A DNA stretch of 64,000 bases, from NCBI GenBank assembly GCA_035606355.1, contig DATNFO010000069.1:1-64000 (forward strand), read 5' to 3'. Source of the DNA: Sulfopaludibacter sp035606355. Lineage in GTDB: Bacteria; Acidobacteriota; Terriglobia; Bryobacterales; Bryobacteraceae. Positions within the stretch are counted from its first letter, which is position 1, and each line of letters starts with the position of its first letter. Position numbers and translations under genes: made by a program. The notes beneath the pieces are model-generated. The model was given only the letters and a program-made list of their open reading frames with translations, was not told the DNA's origin and did no database searches. This document shows positions 9,084 through 17,383 of this stretch, piece by piece.

Positions 9084-9126
9084 ACCTTTGCAAGGGAAAG
9101 GTATTCCTGATAGCGTAAATATCAGG
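9082..9126 (+). promoter_or_regulatory. Two consecutive perfect inverted repeats, the second covering the Shine-Dalgarno
   Basis: ATACCTTT (9082-9089) and AAAGGTAT (9097-9104) form a perfect 8-bp inverted repeat with a 7-base loop that overlaps the expected start of transcription. CCTGATA (9106-9112) and TATCAGG (9120-9126) form a perfect 7-bp inverted repeat, again with a 7-base loop. The AGG of the second right arm belongs to the AGGTGA that precedes the GTG start at 9133, so the hairpin would hide the ribosome site in the mRNA. Confidence 0.5.
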
Positions 9127-9132
9127 TGAAAT

Positions 9133-9819
9133 GTGAGGCTGCCGGTGGCCACTTCAATCCTGGACCTCAGTGCCGAGCGCATGGCGGAAACTTCCGCCGA
9201 TACCGAGGACCTGCGCCTTGTCGAAGGGCTTCGCGCCGGCGCCGATTCCAGCTATGAGGAATTGCTGGCACGCTTCCAGCAGCCGGTCTATACCTTGGCC
9301 CTCCGGCTTCTCAACGATCCGAGCGAAGCTGCCGACGTCGTGCAGGAAGTCTTCTTAAAGGTCTTCCGCAACATCGGCCACTTCCGCGGCCAAAGCACCC
9401 TGAAGACCTGGGTCTATCGCATCACCGTGAATGAGGCGCACAATGCGCGGCGGTGGTTCTTCCGCCATCGCGGCCGGGAAGTTGAGTTGGATCACGAACC
9501 GGACGAATCGCGCAACTGGAAGGAGAGTTTGCCCGATAAAAGCCGCTCACCGTACGATCTCGCTGTGGATCGTGAGCGGCATGCCATGATCGAAACTGCC
9601 CTCGCCAGGATCAATCCGATCTTCCGTGAAGCGGTGGTTTTGAGGGACGTCGCGGACCTGAGTTATGAGGAGATTGCAGACGTCCTCAGTATTTCTTTGG
9701 GAACTGTAAAGTCCCGAATCCTGCGCGGCCGGGAAGCCCTGCGGGATGAGCTCGCAGGCAGCCTCAAAAAGAGGCCGGCTTTGCGATTGGTGCCAAAAAC
9801 GGCCCGAGTGAATTTATGA
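9133..9819 (+). CDS. ECF (sigma-E/RpoE type) RNA polymerase sigma factor
   Basis: The 228-residue product carries sigma-70 region 2 (about 30-100, EELLARFQQPVYTLALRLL then DVVQEVFLKVFRNIGHFRG) and region 4 (about 150-205, IFREAVVLRDVADLSYEEI then SLGTVKSRILRGRE). No region 3 is present, as expected for an ECF factor. The start is GTG at 9133 behind AGGTGA; a second in-frame ATG at 9181 is possible. The stop overlaps the next start (ATGA), coupling it to its anti-sigma factor. The upstream region holds an ECF-type promoter, so it probably controls itself. Confidence 0.93.
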   Translation: MRLPVATSILDLSAERMAETSADTEDLRLVEGLRAGADSSYEELLARFQQPVYTLALRLLNDPSEAADVVQEVFLKVFRNIGHFRGQSTLKTWVYRITVNEAHNARRWFFRHRGREVELDHEPDESRNWKESLPDKSRSPYDLAVDRERHAMIETALARINPIFREAVVLRDVADLSYEEIADVLSISLGTVKSRILRGREALRDELAGSLKKRPALRLVPKTARVNL

Positions 9820-10478
9820 GCTGCGAGAATGAGCAACAATTGATCTCTTCACTCCTTGACCGGAGAATCGCCGGTCCTGAGCGGGAGAACGCGCTGGCGC
9901 ACATTGCTTCGTGCCAGACGTGTGAGACCGCCTATGAGTCGATGCAGAAAATGAGGCTCTCCCTCGGGAAACTAAATGCTGCGCCGGTCCCCGCGGAACT
10001 GCGCGCCAGCCTTCGCGATCTGGCGGCGAGCGAGCGTCTCCGCATGATCTCACGCGCCACCCAGAAAACTCGCACTTCCCGCTGGTCAGACACCGTTCAT
10101 CTCTGGTTCGAAAATCTCATGCGTCCGATGGCGCTGCCTTTCGCCGGCGGCGTTCTCTCGGCTCTGTTCCTCTTCGCGGCGTGGGTGCCGTCGATGGCAG
10201 CTCCGCGCATCAGCGGCGATGTTCCCACGCCGATCATGACGGCCCCCAGCTTGGACCGCTTCCAATTCACTCCCACCGACAAAGGCGGTAACGCCGTAGT
10301 CACTCTTCTCATCGATCCGCGCGGCAAAGTGATGGATTGCCAGGTCACCGGCGGCGAGTTGTCCCCTGAGCTGATTAACATGATCCTGTTCTATCAGTAC
10401 ACGCCCGCCAAGGTTCTGGGCCACGATACCTGGGGCACGCTCGTTTTCCGGATGAACGAAATCAACGTGAAGGGCTAA
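9816..10478 (+). CDS. Membrane anti-sigma factor, zinc-binding, with TonB-C-like periplasmic domain
   Basis: Partner of the upstream ECF sigma factor by position (ATGA overlap). The cytoplasmic N-terminus has the zinc anti-sigma motif His29-x3-Cys33-x2-Cys36, the hallmark of ZAS-domain proteins that hold ECF factors inactive. One membrane segment is at about 105-125. The outer part (about 155-217) reads VVTLLIDPRGKVMDCQVTGG and later FYQYTPAKVLG, a pattern like the TonB C-terminal domain. ZAS domains with a TonB-C-like sensor are unusual. I infer that the periplasmic domain senses an envelope signal; 220 residues in all. Confidence 0.85.
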   Translation: MSCENEQQLISSLLDRRIAGPERENALAHIASCQTCETAYESMQKMRLSLGKLNAAPVPAELRASLRDLAASERLRMISRATQKTRTSRWSDTVHLWFENLMRPMALPFAGGVLSALFLFAAWVPSMAAPRISGDVPTPIMTAPSLDRFQFTPTDKGGNAVVTLLIDPRGKVMDCQVTGGELSPELINMILFYQYTPAKVLGHDTWGTLVFRMNEINVKG

Positions 10479-10486
10479 CGCCCCGC

Positions 10487-11209
10487 GTGGCTCGTCAAAA
10501 GCTCGGCCAGCACTTTCTCGCCAACACAGGCATTCTGGAACGCATCGCCGCCGCCGCTTGTCCCGCGCGCGAACCCCTCGTCATCGAAATTGGACCTGGC
10601 CGTGGAGCGCTCACCGAACATCTGCTGCAGCGCGCCGATCGCGTGGTCGCCATCGAGCTCGATCGCGAGCTCGCTGACGGACTCCGCCTCCGATTTCCCA
10701 CCCTCGAAGTCATCCACGGCGATGTGCTCGAACAGGACCTCACTCCGTGGAGCGGAGCGCCCATCGCCGGCAATCTGCCCTACTACATCGCTTCGCCGAT
10801 TATCGAAAAAACGTTGCGCGCCCGCGCCTCTCGCGCCGTCTTCCTTATCCAAAAGGAAGTCGCCGAGCGCCTCACCGCGAAGCCAGGCACGCGAGACTAC
10901 GGCTACCTCACCGTGCTGACCGCGGCATTCGCACACGCGCGCCTGCTCTTCACGGTAAAGCCTGGCTCGTTCCGCCCGCCGCCGAAAGTGGATAGCGCGG
11001 TCGTGCTCCTGGAACCGCACGAACCCGTTGTGCCGGACGTCGATGCCTTCCTCGCCTTCGCCGGACACTGCTTCCGCCAAAAAAGAAAGACTCTCCGAAA
11101 CAACCTGTTAGTGTCGTACCCGGGTATTGAAGACCATCCGGAAGCAAGCCAGCGAGCGGAACAACTCAGCATGGAACAACTGGTCAGCCTCTATTGCCGG
11201 CTGTCGTGA
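10487..11209 (+). CDS. rsmA: 16S rRNA (adenine1518/1519-N6) dimethyltransferase RsmA/KsgA
   Basis: SAM-dependent enzyme that dimethylates two adjacent adenines near the 3' end of 16S rRNA during small-subunit assembly. The 240 residues show QKLGQHFL at the N-terminus, the SAM-binding EIGPGRGALT (about 34-43), AIELD (55-59), the catalytic NLPYY at 96-100, and the C-terminal FRQKRKTLRNNL. It begins with GTG 8 bases after the anti-sigma gene, so it is probably read through from that operon. It is at the short end for the family. Its stop lies one base from the end of convergent ppa, leaving no room for a terminator. Confidence 0.96.
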   Translation: MARQKLGQHFLANTGILERIAAAACPAREPLVIEIGPGRGALTEHLLQRADRVVAIELDRELADGLRLRFPTLEVIHGDVLEQDLTPWSGAPIAGNLPYYIASPIIEKTLRARASRAVFLIQKEVAERLTAKPGTRDYGYLTVLTAAFAHARLLFTVKPGSFRPPPKVDSAVVLLEPHEPVVPDVDAFLAFAGHCFRQKRKTLRNNLLVSYPGIEDHPEASQRAEQLSMEQLVSLYCRLS

Positions 11210-11210
11210 C

Positions 11211-11753
11211 CTACGCCTTCACGTGTTCGGGATGGCGGTCGCAATATTGCTCGCGAGCTCTCCGGACCGCCTCGCGAGCTTCGCGCGGACCCTTCCACCC
11301 TCTCATTTCAGTGTGCTTGCCTTCGAGCTCTTTGTAAATCGAAAAGAAGTGCTCGATCTCCCGCAGCTTATGCGGAAACACCTGGTCGATCGTGTGGATC
11401 TGGTCGTAGCGCGGGTCGCGATTCGGCACCGCCAGAATCTTTTGGTCCGGCTCGTTCTGGTCGAGCATCTCCAGCATGCCGACCGGACGCACCGAAATCA
11501 GAACGCCCGGATAGCTCGCGGCTTCCACAATCGCGAGCACGTCGAGCGGATCGCCGTCATCGGCCAGCGTGCCGGGCACAAAACCGTAATCGCCGGGGTA
11601 ATGCAGCGGCGAATACAAAGCCCGATCCAGCCGGAACACGCCCAACTCGCCATCGTATTCGTATTTGTTGCTGGAATTCTTCGGGATCTCTACGATCATC
11701 CGAATGATCTCGGGCATATCCGGGCCCGGCTCAAGGTCGTACAGTTTGGTCAC
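11211..11753 (-). CDS. ppa: Inorganic pyrophosphatase (family I)
   Basis: Cytoplasmic Mg-dependent enzyme that hydrolyses pyrophosphate and so drives biosynthetic reactions forward. The 180 residues are full length, with the signature Asp66-Gly-Asp68-Pro-Leu-Asp71, YPGDYGFVPGT before it, and the later DPRYDQIHTIDQV and FSIYKELEG segments typical of the family. Start is GTG at 11753, only 5 bases after the stop of the upstream GntP-type gene on the same strand. The C-terminus has a short Arg-rich tail. Confidence 0.96.
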   Translation of the reverse strand: MTKLYDLEPGPDMPEIIRMIVEIPKNSSNKYEYDGELGVFRLDRALYSPLHYPGDYGFVPGTLADDGDPLDVLAIVEAASYPGVLISVRPVGMLEMLDQNEPDQKILAVPNRDPRYDQIHTIDQVFPHKLREIEHFFSIYKELEGKHTEMRGWKGPREAREAVRRAREQYCDRHPEHVKA

Positions 11754-11757
11754 GTAC

Positions 11758-13098
11758 CTATCGTATCAGCGCGTGCGCCGCGAGCACGATCGCGAGCCCC
11801 GCGAACGCTGTGATCACCTTCATCGCGCTCCAACTCTTCAGCGTCTGCGGCACTGTCATGCCGAAGTACTGATTCACCAGCCAGAAACCGGAATCGTTCA
11901 CGTGGCTCCATCCGGAACCGCCGAGGCACAACGCCAGCACGATAATGTCGGGGCTGTATCCCGGAATCCCCTTCACAATCGGCGCCACGATTCCCGCGGC
12001 GGTGATGATTGCCACCGTAGCCGAGCCCTGCGCAATCCGCATCGCCGTGGCAATCGCGAAGGCCACCAGCAGCGGTGAGATGGCCGAGGTGATCAGCAGT
12101 CTGCCCGCATAAGCTCCCACGCCCGAATCCACAATGATCTGCTTGAACGCGCCGCCGCCGCCCATGATGCACAGCAGCGCGCCCATCGGCGCCAGCGATT
12201 CGGCCGCCATCTTCGCCGCCTTCTCGCGCGAGATGCCGCGCCGGATTCCGAAAAAGTAGATCGCCACCAGCGCCGTGATCGCCAGGGCCGTGAACGGATG
12301 CCCGAAGAACACCGCGGCTTTCTGAAACGGAACATGCCATAACTGCGCCAGAGTTGCGCCGAAGATCAGCACTACGGGCATCACCAGCAGCGCCACGATC
12401 ATCGGAAGAGGCGGCGCATCTTGCGGCTTTTCCTGCGCTGCCATGGATGCCAGCGCGATCTCCGGAGTCGGTATGTACATGCGTCGCGCGATCCAACGGC
12501 CGTACACCACGCCGCCCAAAATGCCGGTTGGAATGGAAACGGCAAGGCCCCATAGAATCGTGTGGCCCAGGTCCGCGCCTAACAACTGCGAAGCCGCGGC
12601 GGGCGCCGGATGCGGCGGCACCAGCGAATGGATGATCGTCAACGCGCTCAGCATCGGCAGCGCATAAAACAGCATGCTGCGCTTGGTCTCGCGCGAGAGG
12701 CTCCACGCGAGCGGAGCCATAATCACGACGCCGACTTCAAAGAATAGCGGAATGCCCACCAAAAAGGCTGCGATCAACAAAGCCCACGCCGCCCGATCTT
12801 TGCCGAATTTGCCGAGCAGCCAGTCCGCCAGCGCGCGGCCGCCGCCGGAATGTTCGAGAAATCGGCCGATCATCGCGCCGAGTCCCACCACCACCGCAAT
12901 GAAACCGAGGGCATCGCCGAACCCGGACTGAATCGATTTCAACGTTTTCTCGGGTGTCATCCCCGACGCCAGGCCAAGCGCCATGCTCGAAATCAGCAGA
13001 GCCAAAAACGCGTGCAGCTTCACCCAGAGAATCAGAACCAGCAGCAGTACGATCGAAACCGCGGTAATCGCGACGAGATACGGCCCATTCGCTGGCAT
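11758..13098 (-). CDS. GntP-family gluconate:H+ symporter-type permease
   Basis: Polytopic inner-membrane transporter of 446 residues with about a dozen hydrophobic segments. GntP-family stretches are visible: GFGDALGFIAVVVGLGAMIG near 60-80, FFEVGVVIMAPLAW near 120-135, HSLVPPHPAPAAASQLLGAD near 155-175, and the late SVTVAIITAAGI-like SATVAIITAAGIVAP. Family members import gluconate and related sugar acids with protons. The substrate here is not proven. It is transcribed with ppa (gap 4 bases); the functional reason is unclear. Confidence 0.92.
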   Translation of the reverse strand: MPANGPYLVAITAVSIVLLLVLILWVKLHAFLALLISSMALGLASGMTPEKTLKSIQSGFGDALGFIAVVVGLGAMIGRFLEHSGGGRALADWLLGKFGKDRAAWALLIAAFLVGIPLFFEVGVVIMAPLAWSLSRETKRSMLFYALPMLSALTIIHSLVPPHPAPAAASQLLGADLGHTILWGLAVSIPTGILGGVVYGRWIARRMYIPTPEIALASMAAQEKPQDAPPLPMIVALLVMPVVLIFGATLAQLWHVPFQKAAVFFGHPFTALAITALVAIYFFGIRRGISREKAAKMAAESLAPMGALLCIMGGGGAFKQIIVDSGVGAYAGRLLITSAISPLLVAFAIATAMRIAQGSATVAIITAAGIVAPIVKGIPGYSPDIIVLALCLGGSGWSHVNDSGFWLVNQYFGMTVPQTLKSWSAMKVITAFAGLAIVLAAHALIR

Positions 13099-13126
13099 GT
13101 CCCCGCAATTTTATCGCAGTAGGTGC

Positions 13127-13170
13127 CGACAGGAATCCTTCCTGCCGGGTCGCGCGCAGCGCGACTGCTC
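13127..13170. repeat. 44-bp dispersed repeat C, copy 1
   Basis: A 44-bp stretch beginning CGACAGGAATCC and ending GCGCGACTGCTC. It recurs on the opposite strand at 47139-47182 with two differences. It has hairpin-like halves (GACAGGAATCCTTCCTG and GTCGCGCGCAGCGCGAC). It lies just upstream of the GntP-type permease gene, in the gap after the small exported protein. Confidence 0.75.
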
Positions 13171-13189
13171 ACACACGAACGGCCCGCCA

Positions 13190-13768
13190 TCAAATCTTAT
13201 GCACGCGCCGAACTCTCGCCCGCGCCACGCGCCGATGCTTCTGCGGCCAAAATTCCCGCGTCACGTTCACGCCCACATCCGCACCGATACCGATCCCGCC
13301 GCTCGCAAGCCCCGCGCCCAGTCCCGCCGCGCTCGCCGGCTGCCACGCGCGCGAAATAATGCCCGCGCCCATGTTCCCGGAGATGCGTCCCAGCGCAACC
13401 GTCTTCTTCCCCGGCCGGTTGCTCTTCGGCACAATGAACGTGCTCTTGACCGCGTACTTCAAACGAGGCCACTTGCCTTGCAGGTGGGAACGCCGGTAGT
13501 GGAGGTCTTCATGATGGGCGGCGGCCACTCCGAACTGAATGGTCTCCTTCACGGCGTGCTGCGCAAACGCCGAACCCGCTCGTTTTGCGAATCCGACGGG
13601 TCCGCGTCCCCACTCATGAGGAGAGTTTCTGACCTGGCCCCAAGCCGCGCGCCCGGCACTGGTGGTGATCGCACCTTTTCCGATCACCGAGCGCCGGTAT
13701 TCGCGGTTTACAGCCGCTCCCGCGCTCGCCACCATCAGAATCGCCGCAACTGCAACGCCGGCTCTCAC
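13190..13768 (-). CDS. Exported conserved hypothetical protein
   Basis: About 192 residues from a GTG at 13768, beginning with a signal peptide (MRAGVAVAAILMVASAGAA). The body contains FAKRAGSAFAQHAVKETIQF, then HEDLHYRRS, a Gly/Ala-rich membrane-like stretch (LGRISGNMGAGIISRAW) and ends in basic VTREFWPQKHR. I recall this pattern from unnamed proteins in Acidobacteria; function unknown. The frame stays open upstream into the thiolase gene, but the signal peptide fixes the start. It sits 29 bases downstream of the thiolase on the same strand and may be its operon mate. Confidence 0.7.
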   Translation of the reverse strand: MRAGVAVAAILMVASAGAAVNREYRRSVIGKGAITTSAGRAAWGQVRNSPHEWGRGPVGFAKRAGSAFAQHAVKETIQFGVAAAHHEDLHYRRSHLQGKWPRLKYAVKSTFIVPKSNRPGKKTVALGRISGNMGAGIISRAWQPASAAGLGAGLASGGIGIGADVGVNVTREFWPQKHRRVARARVRRVHKI

Positions 13769-13797
13769 ACCGTGATAGGAGCAAGCCGCGTGCCAGT

Positions 13798-14961
<1,164 letters not shown>

Positions 14962-14973
14962 GGTGGTCTCGAT

Positions 14974-17304
14974 TCAGTTGCGAAGCGGCTTGCCGGTCTT
15001 CAGCATGTGCTGGATGCGTTCCTGCGTCTTGGGCTGGCCGCAGAGGCTCAGGAACGCTTCGCGCTCAAGGTCCAGGAGGTATTGTTCGCCGACGCGCTGC
15101 TCGCCCGTAAGGCGCCCGCCGCTCAGGATGTAGGCGAGCTTCTCCCCGATGACCATGTCGTAGTCGGTGATGTACCCGCCTTCGTGCGCGAGAATCATTC
15201 CCATTTTGAGAGTGGCATATCCGGCATCGCCTTCCACCGCGATATCGGTGCGCGGCGCACCGGCGGCGTGAGTAGGCGCCAGCGCGAGCACAGCTTTCTT
15301 CGCATCGTCGATGAGCCGCTCGGGATTCATCGTCACCCTGTCGGACGTCCGCAGGAACCCGAGCTCTCTGGCATTGGCTCCGCTGGCCGAAGTCTTGGCG
15401 TAACCGATGGTCTCAAACGCCTTGCGCGCGCCTGTTCGCAGCAGCATCTCCTTGCATCCCCCAGCCGCGGGCACCAGCCCGACTCCGGCTTCCACGAGTC
15501 CCAGGTACGTTTCCGCCGACGCCTGAATGCGCGCGCCGTGCAGCACGGTTTCACAGCCGCCGCCGAGCGTCATGCCGAACGGCGCGGTCACTACCGGAAA
15601 CGGCGCGTATTTCAAAGACATGTGCACATTCTGGAAACGGCGGACGGCGCGGTCCATTTCGTCCCACTCGCCCTCCTGCGCGGCCAGCAGCACCATCATG
15701 AGATTCGCGCCCGCGCTGAAATGCTCGCCTTGATTGCCGATCACCAGCCCCAGGTGCGCGCGCGGCGTAATCTGAATGGCCGATTCCATCATCTGCACAG
15801 CGTCCTCGGCGAGCGTGTTCATCTTGCTGTGGAACTCCAGGCAGAGCACGCCGTCGCCCAGATCGACAAGCGACGCTCCGGCGTTCTTCGAAACCACGCC
15901 GCGCGCGCGCTTGATATCCGAGAGCACAAGCACGCCGGGCCGAGGCTCAAGGTCGCGATACGTGTTCGAACCGAAATCGAAGTAGCGCTGCGCCGGCACC
16001 CCGCCGTGGTCCGCAACTTCGTAAAAGCTCTTTGCGCCGCCCGCGATCATGCGCTCGACGGCAGGCGCCACTTCGCAGCCATCCGCTTTCATACGCGCAG
16101 CGGTCTGTTCGAACCCGAGCGCATCCCACGTCTCGAATGGACCCAGCGAAAACGCGAAGCCCCAGCGCATGGCGCGATCGATCTCCACGATGCGGTCGGA
16201 AATCTCGGGCACCATCAGGGCAGAGTAATTCAGGAAATCGCGAAACAGCGGCCAGAGGAAACGGCCGACGCGATCCTCGCCCGAAACGAGCGTGCGCAGC
16301 CGCTGCGGCAAATCCTCGACGCCCTTCACTGCATCGGCGGATGGGAACTTCACCTTCGCCGCGGGATGATATTCCAGCGTCTTGCGATCGATGGCCCAGA
16401 TTTCCTTCTCCGCGCCCTTGCCGACGCGCTTATAGAAGCCCTGCCCGCGCTTTTCCCCGAGCCAGCCATTCTGAATCATGCGCTCCATGAAGTCCGGCAC
16501 CGTGTAGCGGGACCGCGCGGGGTCGTGCGGCGCCAGGTCGTGAAGATTGCGCAGCACGTGCGCCCATACGTCCAGCCCTATGATGTCCACCAGGCGGAAA
16601 CTGGCGCTCCGCGGAAGGCCGATCAGCGGGCCCGTCATCCCGTCCACCTCTTCCACCGTATAGTCGCCTTCCACTGTCAGTTTGTGGACCGTCGCGCCGA
16701 AGAAGCAGCCGATGCGGTTGGCGATGAAGTTCGGCGTGTCCTTGCAGGGCACGACGCCCTTGCCGAGATGGAGATCGCAGAATCGCGCCGCCCACGCGAG
16801 TGCCTCGGGCGCGGTCTCCGGACCCGGCACAAGTTCCACGAGGTGCAGGTAGCGCGGCGGATTGAAGAAGTGCGTGCCGAGAAAGTTGCGGCGGAACTCG
16901 GGAGCGAAGCCCGCGCAAATGTCGTGCAGAGGAATGCCGCTCGTGTTCGTGGAGATCAGCCCGCCCGCGGGCGCCACGTCGGCGACTTTCGTCAGGAGCG
17001 TCCGTTTGATCGCGAGATTCTCGGCGACAGCCTCCACCACCCAATCGCATTCGGCGATGCGGCCGATGTGGTCGTCAAAGTTACCCGGCCGTATGAGCGC
17101 GCGGGCAGCATCGGTGTAGAACGCGACCGGCTTTTGCGTGGCGGCGGTCTGAATACCGGCGAGCGCGGCGGCATTGCGGTCCGGCGCGTCGGGCAGGGTG
17201 ATATCGAGGAGTTCGACGGGAAAGCCCGCATTGGCGAAGTGAGCGGCGATGCGGGATCCCATGGTGCCGGCTCCGAGGACGGCAACCTTGCGAAGTGGCT
17301 TCAT
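14974..17304 (-). CDS. 3-hydroxyacyl-CoA dehydrogenase / enoyl-CoA hydratase, FadN-type order
   Basis: Multifunctional beta-oxidation protein of 776 residues. The NAD-binding dehydrogenase comes first (KVAVLGAGTMGSRIAAHFAN, about 6-25), then the dehydrogenase C-terminal domains (residues about 190-400, with KRGQGFYKR), and the crotonase-fold hydratase last (about 480-680, with HFSAGANLMMV and the GMTLGGGCE oxyanion segment). This order is that of Bacillus FadN, opposite to E. coli FadB. With the thiolase behind it the pair converts enoyl-CoA to acetyl-CoA. No acyl-CoA dehydrogenase lies next to it in the window. Confidence 0.95.
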   Translation of the reverse strand: MKPLRKVAVLGAGTMGSRIAAHFANAGFPVELLDITLPDAPDRNAAALAGIQTAATQKPVAFYTDAARALIRPGNFDDHIGRIAECDWVVEAVAENLAIKRTLLTKVADVAPAGGLISTNTSGIPLHDICAGFAPEFRRNFLGTHFFNPPRYLHLVELVPGPETAPEALAWAARFCDLHLGKGVVPCKDTPNFIANRIGCFFGATVHKLTVEGDYTVEEVDGMTGPLIGLPRSASFRLVDIIGLDVWAHVLRNLHDLAPHDPARSRYTVPDFMERMIQNGWLGEKRGQGFYKRVGKGAEKEIWAIDRKTLEYHPAAKVKFPSADAVKGVEDLPQRLRTLVSGEDRVGRFLWPLFRDFLNYSALMVPEISDRIVEIDRAMRWGFAFSLGPFETWDALGFEQTAARMKADGCEVAPAVERMIAGGAKSFYEVADHGGVPAQRYFDFGSNTYRDLEPRPGVLVLSDIKRARGVVSKNAGASLVDLGDGVLCLEFHSKMNTLAEDAVQMMESAIQITPRAHLGLVIGNQGEHFSAGANLMMVLLAAQEGEWDEMDRAVRRFQNVHMSLKYAPFPVVTAPFGMTLGGGCETVLHGARIQASAETYLGLVEAGVGLVPAAGGCKEMLLRTGARKAFETIGYAKTSASGANARELGFLRTSDRVTMNPERLIDDAKKAVLALAPTHAAGAPRTDIAVEGDAGYATLKMGMILAHEGGYITDYDMVIGEKLAYILSGGRLTGEQRVGEQYLLDLEREAFLSLCGQPKTQERIQHMLKTGKPLRN

Positions 17305-17383
17305 CAGCTACATGGTGGCACAGCTGAGAGGTCAGTACCGACCGGTCTCCAGAACAACTAGAATGCGACCGGTCGGGAGGTCG

